A DNA stretch of 64,000 nucleotides from Anoplolepis gracilipes (taxonomy: Eukaryota > Arthropoda > Insecta > Hymenoptera > Formicidae). Below the pieces are notes generated by a model. It saw nothing but the letters and a program-made list of their open reading frames with translations. It ran no database searches and was not told the DNA's origin. This document shows, in pieces, positions 39,601-52,285 of the stretch; the stretch's first letter is position 1; each line of letters starts with the position of its first letter. The stretch covers positions 19,184,001-19,248,000 of the forward strand of contig NC_132970.1 in assembly GCF_047496725.1 (NCBI RefSeq), given 5' to 3'. A program made the position numbers and the translations under genes.

Positions 39601-41704
39601 CATATTTGCGGTAGTTAACCTTATTACTTTATGATGAAGTATCTGATGCAATCGCTTGTCATAGTCTCGAGACGCGCACCTGTCGGATTTTGAACCGATG
39701 ATGAAACACTTTCACGAGTCAGTTCTCGTGTTAGAGACCTTTGCATCTCGTTGGCATTCCAGAGAGGCATAAAGGAAAATGCCTACCAGATAATTTACGT
39801 AATCCGTCAATCGAGTATATCTCATTGTTCACGGTAGCCACAGTAGTACATAAGCAAATTGGACACGTGTTTAAAGTCACAAGTGTTAATAAGGAGCAGC
39901 AAAGTCAAGAATAAATCTAATCAATTTTAAAAAAATGGTATAATTTTCTCCATTTTTTCTCCAAATTGCAAAATGTACAAAGACAGATTTCTATTTATTA
40001 ATCTATTTAGTAATTCTCACTTTGAATAAAACTCAAAGTCAAACATGGATGGTATATAAAATAAACGCGTGTATTACGTGCGCGGATGTAATGCCCGTTT
40101 TGCGATTCTTCGCTATATTATATATATGTGGCGAGTTCTGAAGCTGGACAGGCTTAATTATTCTTGATCGCCGAGCGGCGCGATAATTGAAACGCTCGCG
40201 AGGCTAATTACGGAGAATGCACAATCGAGCGGATGCTTTATAACCCTGCTATCTATTTATCTTGAATAGATATACATGCGCGTGCTGTGCGTCGTGCAAG
40301 CACACAATATTAGTTTTATTTGATCGGTAATGTTTTCGTCGCATTAATGCCAGTGATTATGTCATGGATGCAATCATGGCGCCGCGGTACGTAAGAACGG
40401 TTATTATCTTCTGGACATCCAGTTTATGACTCTCGAGTTCTGTTGCCGGCGGAATGGGTTATCACAGGTTACTCTGCGTTGTTGCTTTTTCACTTTTTTT
40501 TTTTCGTAGCGCTATATTGTAAGAATATTAATGGAAAACTCATTCAACAAAAGATCGAAGATATTTCTCGACTTTGTGTGTCTTACAAAGAATTTTAATT
40601 AAAAACTTGTATTAGTTATTCATTTGCTTTTCAGTAATTATTCTTTTTCCTCTCAATTATTTGTAATAAAAGTTTTAAATAATTAATATATAATAAAGAT
40701 TTTGTCAATTTCTCTTTTTTATATATTTCCTCAAAATTGACAAGTAATCTCACGTAACAAAATTGGTAAGTTTTTACATTTCGATTTGATCTGATAAGAC
40801 GTTGGTAAAAGTTGAAATACAAAGTCATATTCATTTTTTTGGAGTTTTCAAACTAATCTTTTCCAACTAATATGACCGATTACGAGTAGAAGGAATTATT
40901 AATATCGTTTACAAAAAACTCCCTTATCTACGCGAAATCTCTCTTGCCTACTTTCTTCGTTGTTTATCTTGGTAGAATAGAGCGGCGTGGCTAACGTAAA
41001 GCATTAGCGTCATATGGCTGACCCCAATAATTTAATGCATATTACCGCCGGTTTATGCATGACGTATCTTGTTTAACGGAGATAAAATGTTGGGCTGCAA
41101 GAAGATGTTGACCGAAAATAAAAAATAGCTTCTAAGTGCTACTGCGGTTTCCTCATAAAAAGTCATCTGCGACACGCGACATTGCTTATATTTTATTGCA
41201 TTGTTAAATGTAAGCCTTCCTGGGTGTATCTAGATGATTTGTTGCAAACATGAATTAAATTCCCTGGAATGAAATGTTATACGTTAGTCGTGTATATAAA
41301 ACATAATTACCGCATAAAAGTTGCAGCTGTGAATTTATACAAATACTATAATATTTCGAGCGTTTACATTTATTTTTGATCTCATAAAACATGTATTATT
41401 CATTTTGCGCATTTAAAAAAAAATAAAAGTAAAGAAATCTTTATTATTCTTAAATATGTATAACTCTGACAATTGGATATATATAGTATATGTAATATAT
41501 TAATTAATTATTAATTTTTATTATTTATCACATTTTTTTAATCATTACTATTATTACTACTCTCTCTCTACTATTAATTATTATTATTATTGCTATTATC
41601 ATTATGTTACAAATATATCTTTAAAGATGAAAAAATAACTTTAAATAAATTTAAGTTTTAAAAATATTTAATAAGTAAATTCAACTTTTACTATATGTAA
41701 TTTA
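36647..41704. other. AT-rich gene-poor stretch
   Basis: Only short unrecognised open frames and a few mixed-composition patches (37.5-38.1, 39.0-39.3 and 40.1-40.5 kb) occur. I see no gene here. Confidence 0.5.
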
Positions 41705-42252
41705 CAGTGCTTCACAGAGGTCTGAGCACACCTTGTGTTTAAAAAAACTGGGCTTTTTCAGACCGCTGCAGCTCGGCGAAAATCATCGTAGGAAAAAAAA
41801 ATTAAAAAAGCATTCTGAAGCTTGAAGCTTCAACTTCAAAACGCTATCGGTAGTTTATTAAAATTTTTTATCTTCTCAATTTTGTGCTTTCAAAGGATAT
41901 ACTGTTTTTTCTTAAAATTACATATTTGTTTAACACTCTCTGCAGCTCAATAAAAATTTTTTTTCAAAAAATTTAAGTCAAGTTCAATAAACTGCAACGT
42001 TTTATCTACAAACGCTTTTTTAAAATTTTTTAATCATTTTTTTGATCGAGTTAAATTTTGAAACTGAACTATATTTTTTAGAAATGATATCATTACTCGA
42101 TGAAAAATCATCGTAGACAAAAAATTAAAAAAGCATTTTGAAGATTCTACTTTAATATGGTGTCAACAGTTTATAAAAATTGTTTTATTTTCTAATTTAT
42201 AAAATAGTCTAATTTTTTTAATAGGATGTTCTCAGACTTTTGTCAAATACTA
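41705..42252. mobile_element. Non-autonomous Tc1/mariner-like element
   Basis: A 548 bp unit is flanked by TA dinucleotides (41703-41704 and 42253-42254). Its left end CAGTGCTTCACAGAGGTCTG pairs imperfectly (about 19 of 27 positions) with the reverse complement of its right end, sharing AGT, ACA and GTCTGAG blocks. The TA target and CAGT-like ends point to the Tc1/mariner superfamily. Internally about 45 bp around an AATCATCGTAG core is repeated directly at 41777 and 42098. No transposase frame exists. Confidence 0.6.
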
Positions 42253-45200
42253 TATATTAACTAATATTCGCAAAAACATTGGTGATGTTTCTGATTTTCT
42301 AAATTAATAATCCACGTGGAGGAATCATTGATTAATGACCGATGCTAAAGATTGATCGATGAATATATTTTCAATAGAAAAAGCGACTCTTGCAAAATTC
42401 ATTGACGCATGTACATATCATGTGGTTTACTGATAACATTCCGGATTTCCTGTAAGTTAAGTGATTTTCTAAATACTTATAATTTTTCTTATGCAAGATC
42501 TCTTTACAGTTATGAGTCTGCAATCTCGTGTGCGATCATGCGCGTCTATATATATATATATATAGTAGAGCAAAGAAAATTAATCATGAATGAATTAAAC
42601 GTCACGCGCGATCAAGAATCGAATGTAAAGTTACCTAGTCATGTGCGAGGCATTATCGCGAATGGTTCGAGGTTAAAATCCTGATCGTCATTACAGCAAA
42701 GTCATATAGCGTTTCATTAGAGCCGCGTTAAGATCTCTAATTCCCGATTAGAAGTTGCCAGCATCTTAATGACTTATCGTTAATTAAATCTGCGCAGTTC
42801 GATCTTCTCCACTTGATGCATTCTGCCTAGAAATTAGGTTGCAATCTTTTTTTGAAATGCTCGATCGGCGGAGACAGGTTTAATAATTTGGACAATGCAC
42901 TACTTATAAGATATATAGAGTGTTTTAGAATTATCGCTATTAATATCATCTTTTGAGTAATTTAGACTCGATTTTTTTAAGAATAATTCTTAAGCATCAT
43001 TATGATCTCTCAGAAAAAATATTATTTTGTAGAATGATAAATTTTCATGTTATTAAGCTTAATAGAAATTCTTGGACGACAATAATTTTTCTGTTTGAAA
43101 ATCATAGTCTCTGCTTAGCGAGTATTAATGATGCATTTTACTGCATGATTCTTACGTAACTTAGCAACAAACAGCGTTCTTCATATCGACCTTGACGTTC
43201 AATATGTGCTCATGTACATAAAATATTATTAGCAAGGATATGGCCTCCTTTGTTAATAGTGCGCACATTTATTACCTTGTGCAACTGTCTAGTATAACTA
43301 TTTAGTACAATTAACAATCTGTGTAGAATAAATTCTTTTCCCGCTAAAGGAAAAAAAAATGTTCTTTTTTTTTCAATAATAATACAAATTTTTGTGTTAG
43401 TTTTATTCAAATTAGTGAAGACTCCGTAAAAATAATAAAATTTGTGAAACAACAATATGGAAATACGAAACAACAATATGACAAATTGAATTTACATTAC
43501 GTCATCATACTTTTTGACGTTATTATTTTTTTTCAAAATTGTTTAATCAGACATCTAACGCTTTTTTTATAGCAAAAAATATCAATCATTTTCGCATAAT
43601 CATCGATATTTCTTCGATAATCTATAACAATCTCGAATGTTTTTACACAGAAAAACTCGTTAAATAATAACGAAATAAGGTCTCTGTAGTCATGAAGGCA
43701 AAAGATATATTTCCATGTTGTGAGATTATATAACGAGTATAACTAACGGAACAAATGCCTCTAAAACGTGACAGCAATACAATGGAAACTTTCGAAGGAA
43801 TCTAGGTCTTTTCTTCGAATCGTTTTATTGTAATCAACAACTTTTTGTTAAGACATAGTCGGAAGGAGTCAACAGTTATTTCCATTTCTGAAACATAGAT
43901 CTGTATATCCCTACTCTAATTTAAAATGCATTAATTCCGTAAGAAAGATTTTTTGCGTGATATTATAAAATATTACATATTATTATTTATAGATTTATAA
44001 TTGTTTAATCTTTAAAAATATAGTCTAGAAATTAATAAGTCATATCAATAATGTACAGATTAAATTCATCTATCTATTGTAATTACTTTATAATTACGTA
44101 AAGTGATAAGAATATACTATCATGATGTATAATCAAGTTGTCACGTGCAAGTCTTAAATTTATAAAAATATCATTGCAGCTTTTTATTCGCTGTACTTCA
44201 TTGAGGAAAATTTTCACGTACACGTATCTAACTACGTGCCCGCTCGCGTATGTGAATACGTGGCTATCGAAAATATATTAATAATTCTTCGATAAAACTA
44301 TATATCACGCATTCGTTGGCGAATCGTCGCGCATACATATTGTATGCATAATAGATCTCGCTTTGGCTACTATAAAATTTCAATTTCATATGATACATGA
44401 ATTTGATCTTTTCTAATGTATAACCCGTTTTTATACGATCTAGAAAAAAATAACAAAGCAACATCACAAGCATCAAATATGTATAGTGTAGTTGTTATTA
44501 ATAATTAACATGTAATTAAATTATTTATTGCAACTAATAATTTGCTAATTATATTTAAGGATAATAAATTAATAATGTATAAATTGAAACGCAGGTTGAA
44601 AAAGAATTTTTCTTCTATAAATTAATTTTTAAATTCTGCAATATTAACTATCATTCGTCATTGATTGCGCCAGCATAAACTCAAACCAGACCTGCTTTTT
44701 CAGCTTTAGATCTGACAACATTAATGGCTACAAACATCTTCGTAGATCTATATCATTTCGAATCTATGTATCTTTCATCCGAATTGGAAATCTTCATGGA
44801 ATTTATAGCTAGCAATTCAAACACGCACCGCTATCACGATCGCAAGTTAGCTGACCAACCGTACATGTCTTCCTACATCGAGTTAGCCGCCATTTACGCA
44901 ATGCCATAACGTTTGTGTTCCGTGTAATTTCAGTGTCCTATATGCGGTTCTGTCACCCTCACTACCGAGGGTATCACAACGTCTTTCATCTCGCAAATCA
45001 TTGCGATTTATTCGCGCAGGAAAGTGATGTGAAATGATTACTTCCGACGTGCTGCTAATCGAAACGTATAAAAATGGAAATGACCTATTGTCACGTATGC
45101 ACCAATGTTTAACAGCGAGTTAATTATAATTGTATATATAATAATAAAATTCGTGTACGTTATAAGCACTGTAATAAGCATGTATTATTTTCTCTCTGGC

Positions 45201-46037
45201 TTTTTGTTAAAATAGTTAATATATAAATACATATTAATGCATTTGTAAAATATTAATATATGTACATAAATCTTTAATGTAATTCATAATAAATTGATTA
45301 TATAAATTGAATATTTTTTTAAAATGAAAATCAAATCAAATAAAAATCAAATACGCTACACTCTAACCATCAAATTATCAAATTTTTAATATATGTATAT
45401 ATTTAATTTTAATATATTTCGAATAGATTTATTCTTTAATTCAAATTTATTTTGACATTATGCAGTGATAATTTTAATCTTAAAGTTTAAAGCATAATTA
45501 ATTACCTCGCTAACAAAACAATAGAACTATGAAATATTTCTCTTCTAGCGGTTACATTAACATAGCCATTCTGATCTCGTAACTATTCAACTGACAATCA
45601 GAACGCGTTAATAACGTTAATTGGTACAGAAAAAAAGTAGGCCGATGCTAAATGAAGCTCAAAGCATACAAACATATTTGAAGAATATATTAAAGTTCAA
45701 GGATAAATTGTCATTCTTTGTTCAGACTTTAAGACTCATCTCAGTCCCATCATGCAATATCCGGCAATTTAGAACGTTATTATCTTTCAACATGCGAATA
45801 ATTGAGTTTTCTTATCTTGACGTAACGTAATTTTCAGTCCCTTCTTGTATAGATATTATAATAGTTTAATTTCAAATCTATCAACACAAACTAAATATTA
45901 ATTATTCTACAAATTAATCAAACAATTAAGTTTTTATGTTACTCTTACAAATTTTCTTTTATAATTGATTATCTTATAATATTTAATTAATTAATTGTTT
46001 TAAATAGAAGATTAAAAATATAATCTATTATTTAGAG

Positions 46038-46083
46038 GAGAGATTGAGAGAGAGAAAGAGAGAGAGAGAGGGAGAGAGAGAGA
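46038..46083. repeat. (GA)n microsatellite, interrupted
   Basis: GA repeats carry two interruptions (AAAG and GGG). Confidence 0.9.
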
Positions 46084-46666
46084 ATAAGCAAAAATAAAAT
46101 ATAATACGTAATATGGAGAACTGCGATATTAATGATCGAAAATTATGAACAATAGCGTAAAAAAGTTTCAAATTTTCAGGATATTCTATAAATAGTATAC
46201 CGTAGAAAGAAACACAACAGTAGCTCATGTGTCACGATATATATCATCGATAAATCGGTAGCACATCGAATAACTTGTAAATCATTCTGTCAATCAATAC
46301 CGATTGACATGGTATAACAACATGCCCTCTATACATTTTTAGAAGTAACGTCAACAGCAAACGACAGACACGTAATTTGACTTGTTAAGCCGATCCATTA
46401 AGGAGATATGGTTATCGCCAGTGTCGTCATCGACCCTGTTGCGCGGGTGGATTCGAGGTCATTTGTTTCCATCGCTAACAGCGTTGTCAAACACACAAAG
46501 TTCAAAATTAAAACTGCTTTCTGGTACCGAGAAATATTTTTGAAAGCACGACGTTTCTCCATTAGTCGATTGAACTGCTAAATAAAACGCATTACTTTTG
46601 TTCGCAATAATATAAATGATATGTTTATTATTAAATGTATTTTGGTTTTGTGAAAATATACCATTT

Positions 46667-46670
<4 letters not shown>

Positions 46671-46709
<39 letters not shown>
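46671..46709. repeat. (AT)n microsatellite
   Basis: About 39 bases of alternating AT lie just downstream (minus strand) of the candidate exon at 46768-46910. Confidence 0.95.
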
Positions 46710-46712
<3 letters not shown>

Positions 46713-46767
46713 GATAGTAAATAGACATGTTTGATATGTAGAATAATTGGACTATCATAAACAGGAT

Positions 46768-46910
46768 TTATTGACATTTGTGATGACATTTATCATATGA
46801 GTCATTCAAAATAACTCTTCTTCCATTGATTGAGCTATCACAATCTGTTACATTCTTGCGTGCAAACTTTTCTAATGACACGTTATCAAGGAAAATATCA
46901 CTTTCGACAT
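46768..46910 (-). CDS. Candidate terminal exon of a minus-strand gene
   Basis: On the minus strand the acceptor ttgctgttttccaacag introduces 47 codons and TAA; the stop overlaps an AATAAA. The peptide is acidic to polar (VESDIFLDNVSLEKFARK) and ends with a Cys-rich DKCHHKCQ. The frame also stays open upstream through the acceptor to an ATG at 46956. No family is recognised. The good acceptor and protein-like composition in an AT-rich setting support it; it needs an upstream exon ending in phase 1. Confidence 0.25.
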
Positions 46911-48223
46911 CTGTTGGAAAACAGCAATTGAGCGAATGGAAGATTGCCATAGTCAAAAGTCACGCGATGTCGTCGAGAACCGTTTAAAAGTCGCATTTCT
47001 CTTGTACCGGCACGTTTCCCGTCATTATCAATGCCACGTGACTTTTAGATATTACGAGTTAGCGTGAGATCATAAATAATTAGCTTGTAGGAGACTTCGG
47101 ACTGAGAACGTAAGACCATCAGTCGAGTCATATGTCGTTGAGAAAACAAGGGCGACTTCGAGTCTCGCGATATCGCGGTGTCGTATTATCGATCTTGGCG
47201 CAAGGATGAAACATCCGCATGAACAATAAAAAGAGTACGCGAAGAAATTAACCCGCAGCTATAAAGTTTAACGGCGACGTTCAAAGGACGATAAATCTCC
47301 TTTACATCCGGAATATATTATGATTGCAAATTGATACGTCGGTAACTCTGGTGTATTTTGCAAGATGATAATCTCTTACACAACTGTATAATGCCAAGAA
47401 TAAAATATTAATTTTTAAACGAGGTATAGTTCTATGTAATAAAATAATAAATATCATGTTTCTTTTATCAATGTATTGTTTCGAATGTGACATATAGAGT
47501 TATAAGTAAAAATAATTTTAATATTAAATCTTTTAGGAAGAATGAAGATGCGAGATAAATGGCACCGCATTAAATATAATAAAAAGTCTGTCTATTCTAT
47601 TTTTTGTACCGTAAATATAATAACTTGACCGTTAAGTCATTGAGTACTTTGAGTTCATGATGCAACGATAAAGTGATGTATAACGAGGCGTGTCTAGAAA
47701 ATATGTAATCGCCCAGAGAATTTGCAAGAGAATTGATGCTCTATCAGTCGATCGCCCGATGGCAATTTGTTTTCTGAGTCGTTTCATATATCATAATCTA
47801 TCGTAAGCTTTTTATTGTTGAACCCTTTGCTTTGTTATTGACTAAGTCATACGAGATTGCAGATATAAGTGAACTATGAAAACCACTTATGTGTCCTGCG
47901 TGGGAGTAATGAGAGAAGAAGCTTCATGCAAGAGTCAATAATTTTAGAATTATTAATAAAATAAATAAATGTGTAGCTAGAAAGATTTAAAAAAATTTAT
48001 CAATATATATTTATCAAATTTACTTATTATTCTTTATAATAATAATTTGAGAATATTTAAAAAATTATATATTTTTATTTCTAAATAAAAAACAAACAAA
48101 ATAAAATTATTAATTGTTTTCAGATTAAAATTAATCTGTATTTTATTTTGACATTTATTAACAATGTAACACGTTGTTCAATGATTTATTGACACAATTG
48201 ATCGTTGTCACTGTATACTTTAC

Positions 48224-48438
48224 CTCGGTTTTTCTTTCAGAACCTGGGTGTAATTTAATACAATTAATGACCGCACCCGTATAGCCTTGATCGCAAGTGA
48301 TTGTCGGTCGATATATCGGACACAGTATCAAAATTGCAACAGAAAGAATATGTCGGGAATGTCGTTTGACGTAACTAACGCTGTGATTGTTGCGTGACGG
48401 TGGCGTAGTAGTCGGAAATGTATTTACTTGCAGGTGCA
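48224..48438 (-). CDS. Candidate internal exon of a minus-strand gene
   Basis: On the minus strand an acceptor (ttcaaatttgcag) and a donor (GAG|gtaaag) bracket 71 open codons, entering in phase 1 and leaving in phase 0. The peptide contains a hydrophobic run, ILSVAILILC, followed by TCDQGYTGAVINCIKLHPG. It leaves phase 0, so it cannot join directly to the candidate exon at 46768-46910, which enters in phase 1; a further exon would be required. No family is recognised, and chance is possible. Confidence 0.2.
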
Positions 48439-48582
48439 CTGCAAATTTGAATATTTCCTGTCGCAATACGCATAACTGCGGTAAAGATGTATTCAAACAT
48501 TTCACATATCATCTTTTTGAATGCTTCGTATTAAAGACTGCATAGTAATATTTATCTTTAATCTGTGTGTATGTATATAATA

Positions 48583-48589
48583 CACACAC

Positions 48590-48627
<38 letters not shown>

Positions 48628-48628
48628 A
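48583..48628. repeat. Compound (CA)n(TA)n(TG)n microsatellite
   Basis: CA repeats pass into TA repeats and then TG repeats, so the tract is self-complementary and could extrude as a cruciform. Confidence 0.9.
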
Positions 48629-50253
48629 ATAATATTTTTATTATTTATAATAAAGATCAATTTGACAATTTTCATGTAATTATTAATTTAAATTGACGAC
48701 ATTGATATTAAAATATAAAGTTAATTTCAGTTAAAATAATTTATTGCATGTAAAAGATACATTTAAAAATACGAGAATATGTTATTAATTGTCTTTTTCT
48801 CTTTGTTTTCTCTTATTAATTTTACTGATTTCAATTCAGTATTCGCGATGTCGGGCGCTTTTACAGAAGTTACAGAATGTCAAATTGCATAATATACAAA
48901 TTTGCGTAACGTAAGCACGTTTTTATCAAATTCGAATATCCACTAAATTATGCGTCGCGACAAATTGGCACATTCCGGCACAGAGACCATCGAAAAATCT
49001 CCGCTCGCCACACTTTGTTAGTCGTTTTAACCAGTGTCGCGTTGCATGCAGGTATTTTAATACGCGGTTTTGCCGTATTTCACTTTCCACCACAAATTGC
49101 CGCTCGATGACACGTGCGTTGTACGGTAAAGACGAGCTTTGCGAAGCAATTTCTTTATTCCCACTGAGAAAAACACACACACAGTTTTATTAATTAACTT
49201 AATTGGCAGCTTTGATAACGTACAACGTGCCGCCGAAAAATACCATAAATGCTTTTTTCATCCTTGGAATTCGTAGCGATACCCGCATCTTTAAATTACA
49301 ACGAGCTACGATATGGAAGGAATCAATTGACACTTGCACGACTTGATGAAGAATAACGGTTGCTCTCTTAACACTTTTAGGACGGCTTAATTAACAATAT
49401 TTTCCCAGCCACGGTACATTAATATGAGAAAAGTATAACGTTTTATTTTAAATCTTGAGATGTGTGTATGTGTATTATTTATAAATATATTTATAAATAT
49501 ATCACACATTAACGAAAGATAGCACCGAGATTTTTATCACTAAATATTTCGACATTACTGAAAATAAATTTTGTCTCACATGTGACTATTTAAAAAATTT
49601 ATACTTAATGCATAATTTCTATTATATTTGATAAAGAATATCACTGTAATATCACTCAAAGTGTTCTGAAGGTGATACGATCGCGTATCATGTAACATTT
49701 CGCAATCTCAGCAGAAATCATGAATGTCACGGCTTTTATATTTTGTCCATGCATGAGAAACTACTAATTTAACGTCTTTTTACGTAAATCAGAATACTCG
49801 TTATTACCATGAGTCGTTAGATACTTTCGCAATTCGCTTTGAAACCGGTTCCACAGGAAAATAATTTGCGTCTCTGAGCTTTTTAATTAGCTCGATGTAC
49901 GCGTTTGTGTGGCATCATGCGCATCAATGTATACATTTATCAAAGACAAAAAATCCACGAGAGAGAAAGAGAGAGAGAGAACATTGATAAAGTACTTTTT
50001 CTAATACACTGATATTTAAATAAATGAAACGGATCTTCAAACGCGCGATTCCGTATAAGAAAGATATAAATGTTTATGCAAGAAATAGTTTAAAACGTGA
50101 TGATAACTGTTTTTATATATTAGCAAATGACTCAGAAAGAAACGTAGAGATTAAATTCAAGGATAGCTAGTAGCAGTAATTTGACACTTGATAAGCACAG
50201 TTGATTTGAGTAAGCATCGTACGTAAGCAGAAACGCTTCGTCGGTAGGCAGAG

Positions 50254-50316
50254 ATGAAAAAGATATTGCAAGTAGAATCGCGTGATTCTGAATCACGATT
50301 TGCACTTTACAACGCG
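50254..50316 (+). CDS. Candidate alternative first coding exon of the SLC5 gene
   Basis: An ATG with A at -3 opens 21 codons (MKKILQVESRDSESRFALYNA) that end exactly at a consensus donor, GCG|gtaagt. An in-frame TAG sits directly upstream at 50245-50247. The exon ends in phase 0, the same phase as the intron after the short exon 1 of the transporter at 53975, so splicing to the acceptor at 54201 would keep the frame and replace the first two residues with a longer hydrophilic N terminus. What is seen is the start, the open frame and the donor. That it belongs to the transporter is inference; it could be the first exon of another + strand transcript, or chance. The exon contains a perfect 8-bp-arm palindrome at 50281-50297. 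Confidence 0.35.
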
Positions 50317-51495
50317 GTAAGTCTAATTATACCAACTATTATAACAACTGAAAGATATATATAGCGAGTCTCTCGACAAGGAAAATATCTCGACAAGAAG
50401 GATATCTTAATACTCCTATTAAGATAGCCGTTCCAGCGCTAAATAAGTTCTAACCTAGATTAAAATTAGGTGCTAATTAGATGCTGAAGTCCAGAATCCT
50501 CAAACTGTTTGGCAGAAAATCAAAATTTATATCGAGGGGAAGAGGAGAGGTGAGTTAACAGTTGTATAAGGTGCCCTCCATATAATTTGACGTGTGTACA
50601 TTTTAATATAATACTAATTAATATAAATTAAATGTTTTAATATTAATATTTTTTAAGCACCTTTTTTAATAGGATTTACTCTTGTACGGCGGTATAGGCG
50701 CGATTGACATTTATGTAAGTTGCATCTTATCAAATGGAACGAGCACTTAATTTAGTGGTTATACATTGATATAAATAACTATCGAGCATTTAATGTTTTA
50801 ACGTTACTTTATTCTTGTACTTCGATTGTGTCACCCGTACAAACGTAAAATTATAATTAAAGTATTAATCTTTGATTTTAAATTAAATGTTACATTTTCT
50901 CCCTATGAAATGCATTGAATTAATTAAAAACACGCAATCGGAGGCAGAGCGTAGCATCACGCACGAATTGACTCGAATACCACAATCATGAGACAGTCAT
51001 CACCTCGTTATTAATTAATTATGAGAATCAACCGGCTCGCACGCGACCATTATCAGATCGACCATTACCAGATGAATCATGTAACAATTATTTCCGATCA
51101 TCTATTAAATATCTTTGTACGGAGTATGCACGTATTGTATTACATATTAAATAATATTTATTATATATGTATAATATATATGGCAATGATATTTATAATA
51201 TAAATAAATTATGTACGAGCTTAATTAAAAAATAATGTGCTTATATATGAGAATTTCCTGTTTCGCGAGAGCAGAAGAAATATCAAACTCAATCCATTTC
51301 AGTTTGTTGAATTAAAAATAAATTCCTACAGCAGGAGATTATTGCATATTGGATTTATTTCACATGGTCCCATTGAAAGCGTTTCGCTTTCGTGCTAATT
51401 GAAAAAGAAATTCTAGCTTTATGCAATCTCTCTTGTAGACTGCAGAATATTGCCGAGGTTCGTGATATGTGCATTAGATTAATTATCACCTTCAT

Positions 51496-51500
<5 letters not shown>

Positions 51501-51581
<81 letters not shown>
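51501..51581. repeat. Uninterrupted (GT)40 microsatellite
   Basis: 81 bases of pure GT are found here. An open frame crossing it would encode alternating Cys-Val and is an artefact of the repeat. Confidence 0.98.
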
Positions 51582-51584
<3 letters not shown>

Positions 51585-52238
51585 TGGTCGTGTTAATATC
51601 TACGTATACATGGCGAATAAAAAAAGCTCGACATCGAATGCTTTAGAGAACTCATAATTACATATAATACGTGTATAACGAGCATGATCAATTAGTGCTT
51701 TATTTGATTATTTGATTATTTGCTTTTAATAAGAGATGTAGTCTATAAATAATTCAATAATAATAAATTAAAATTTATTTTTTGTTATGTAAAATTAATC
51801 TCTTTTAAGAAAATTATATTTAATAGGACGTTTTTTTTTATGTATTTCGAAAACAAGATATCTCTTTGAATATACGTAATTATAAAGCAAGAAGATTATT
51901 GCAGATCATAATGGGGGACACACGTTTGCTTCGCGAACAAAATTTATATTAACTTCCGCATTATCTCCATATTAAAGCGTACAGCTGCTTCATAACCGAT
52001 ACATTTTCTCTTGTCAAATTACCAAAGCAGCCTACGCATCCGGATAATATCGACGAATTACGTGGAACGAGAATGGTTAAACACACGGTAAATTTCGATT
52101 GACCGTGGGGGTCAATGATTGGTCGATCAAGTTCAGCAGTCAGTTAGCCGACAGTTAGTCTGCTGTCGTCCGGCTAACGACTTAATGACGGGAATTCACC
52201 ACTTACGAGTTCCTCTTTTTCTCCCCCATTCTCTCTGG

Positions 52239-52240
<2 letters not shown>

Positions 52241-52278
<38 letters not shown>
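52241..52278. repeat. (CT)n microsatellite
   Basis: About 38 bases of CT repeat sit in a longer pyrimidine-rich tract. A frame through it encodes Ser-Leu repeats and is an artefact. Confidence 0.95.

Positions 52279-52285
<7 letters not shown>

Larger units (their letters stand above)
42253..46767. other. AT-rich gene-poor stretch
   Basis: Short microsatellites and unrecognised open frames only. I see no gene or structured RNA here. Confidence 0.5.

Noticed and set aside
51392..51646. Open frame encoding a Cys-Val repeat
   Set aside because: It is simply the translation of the GT microsatellite.
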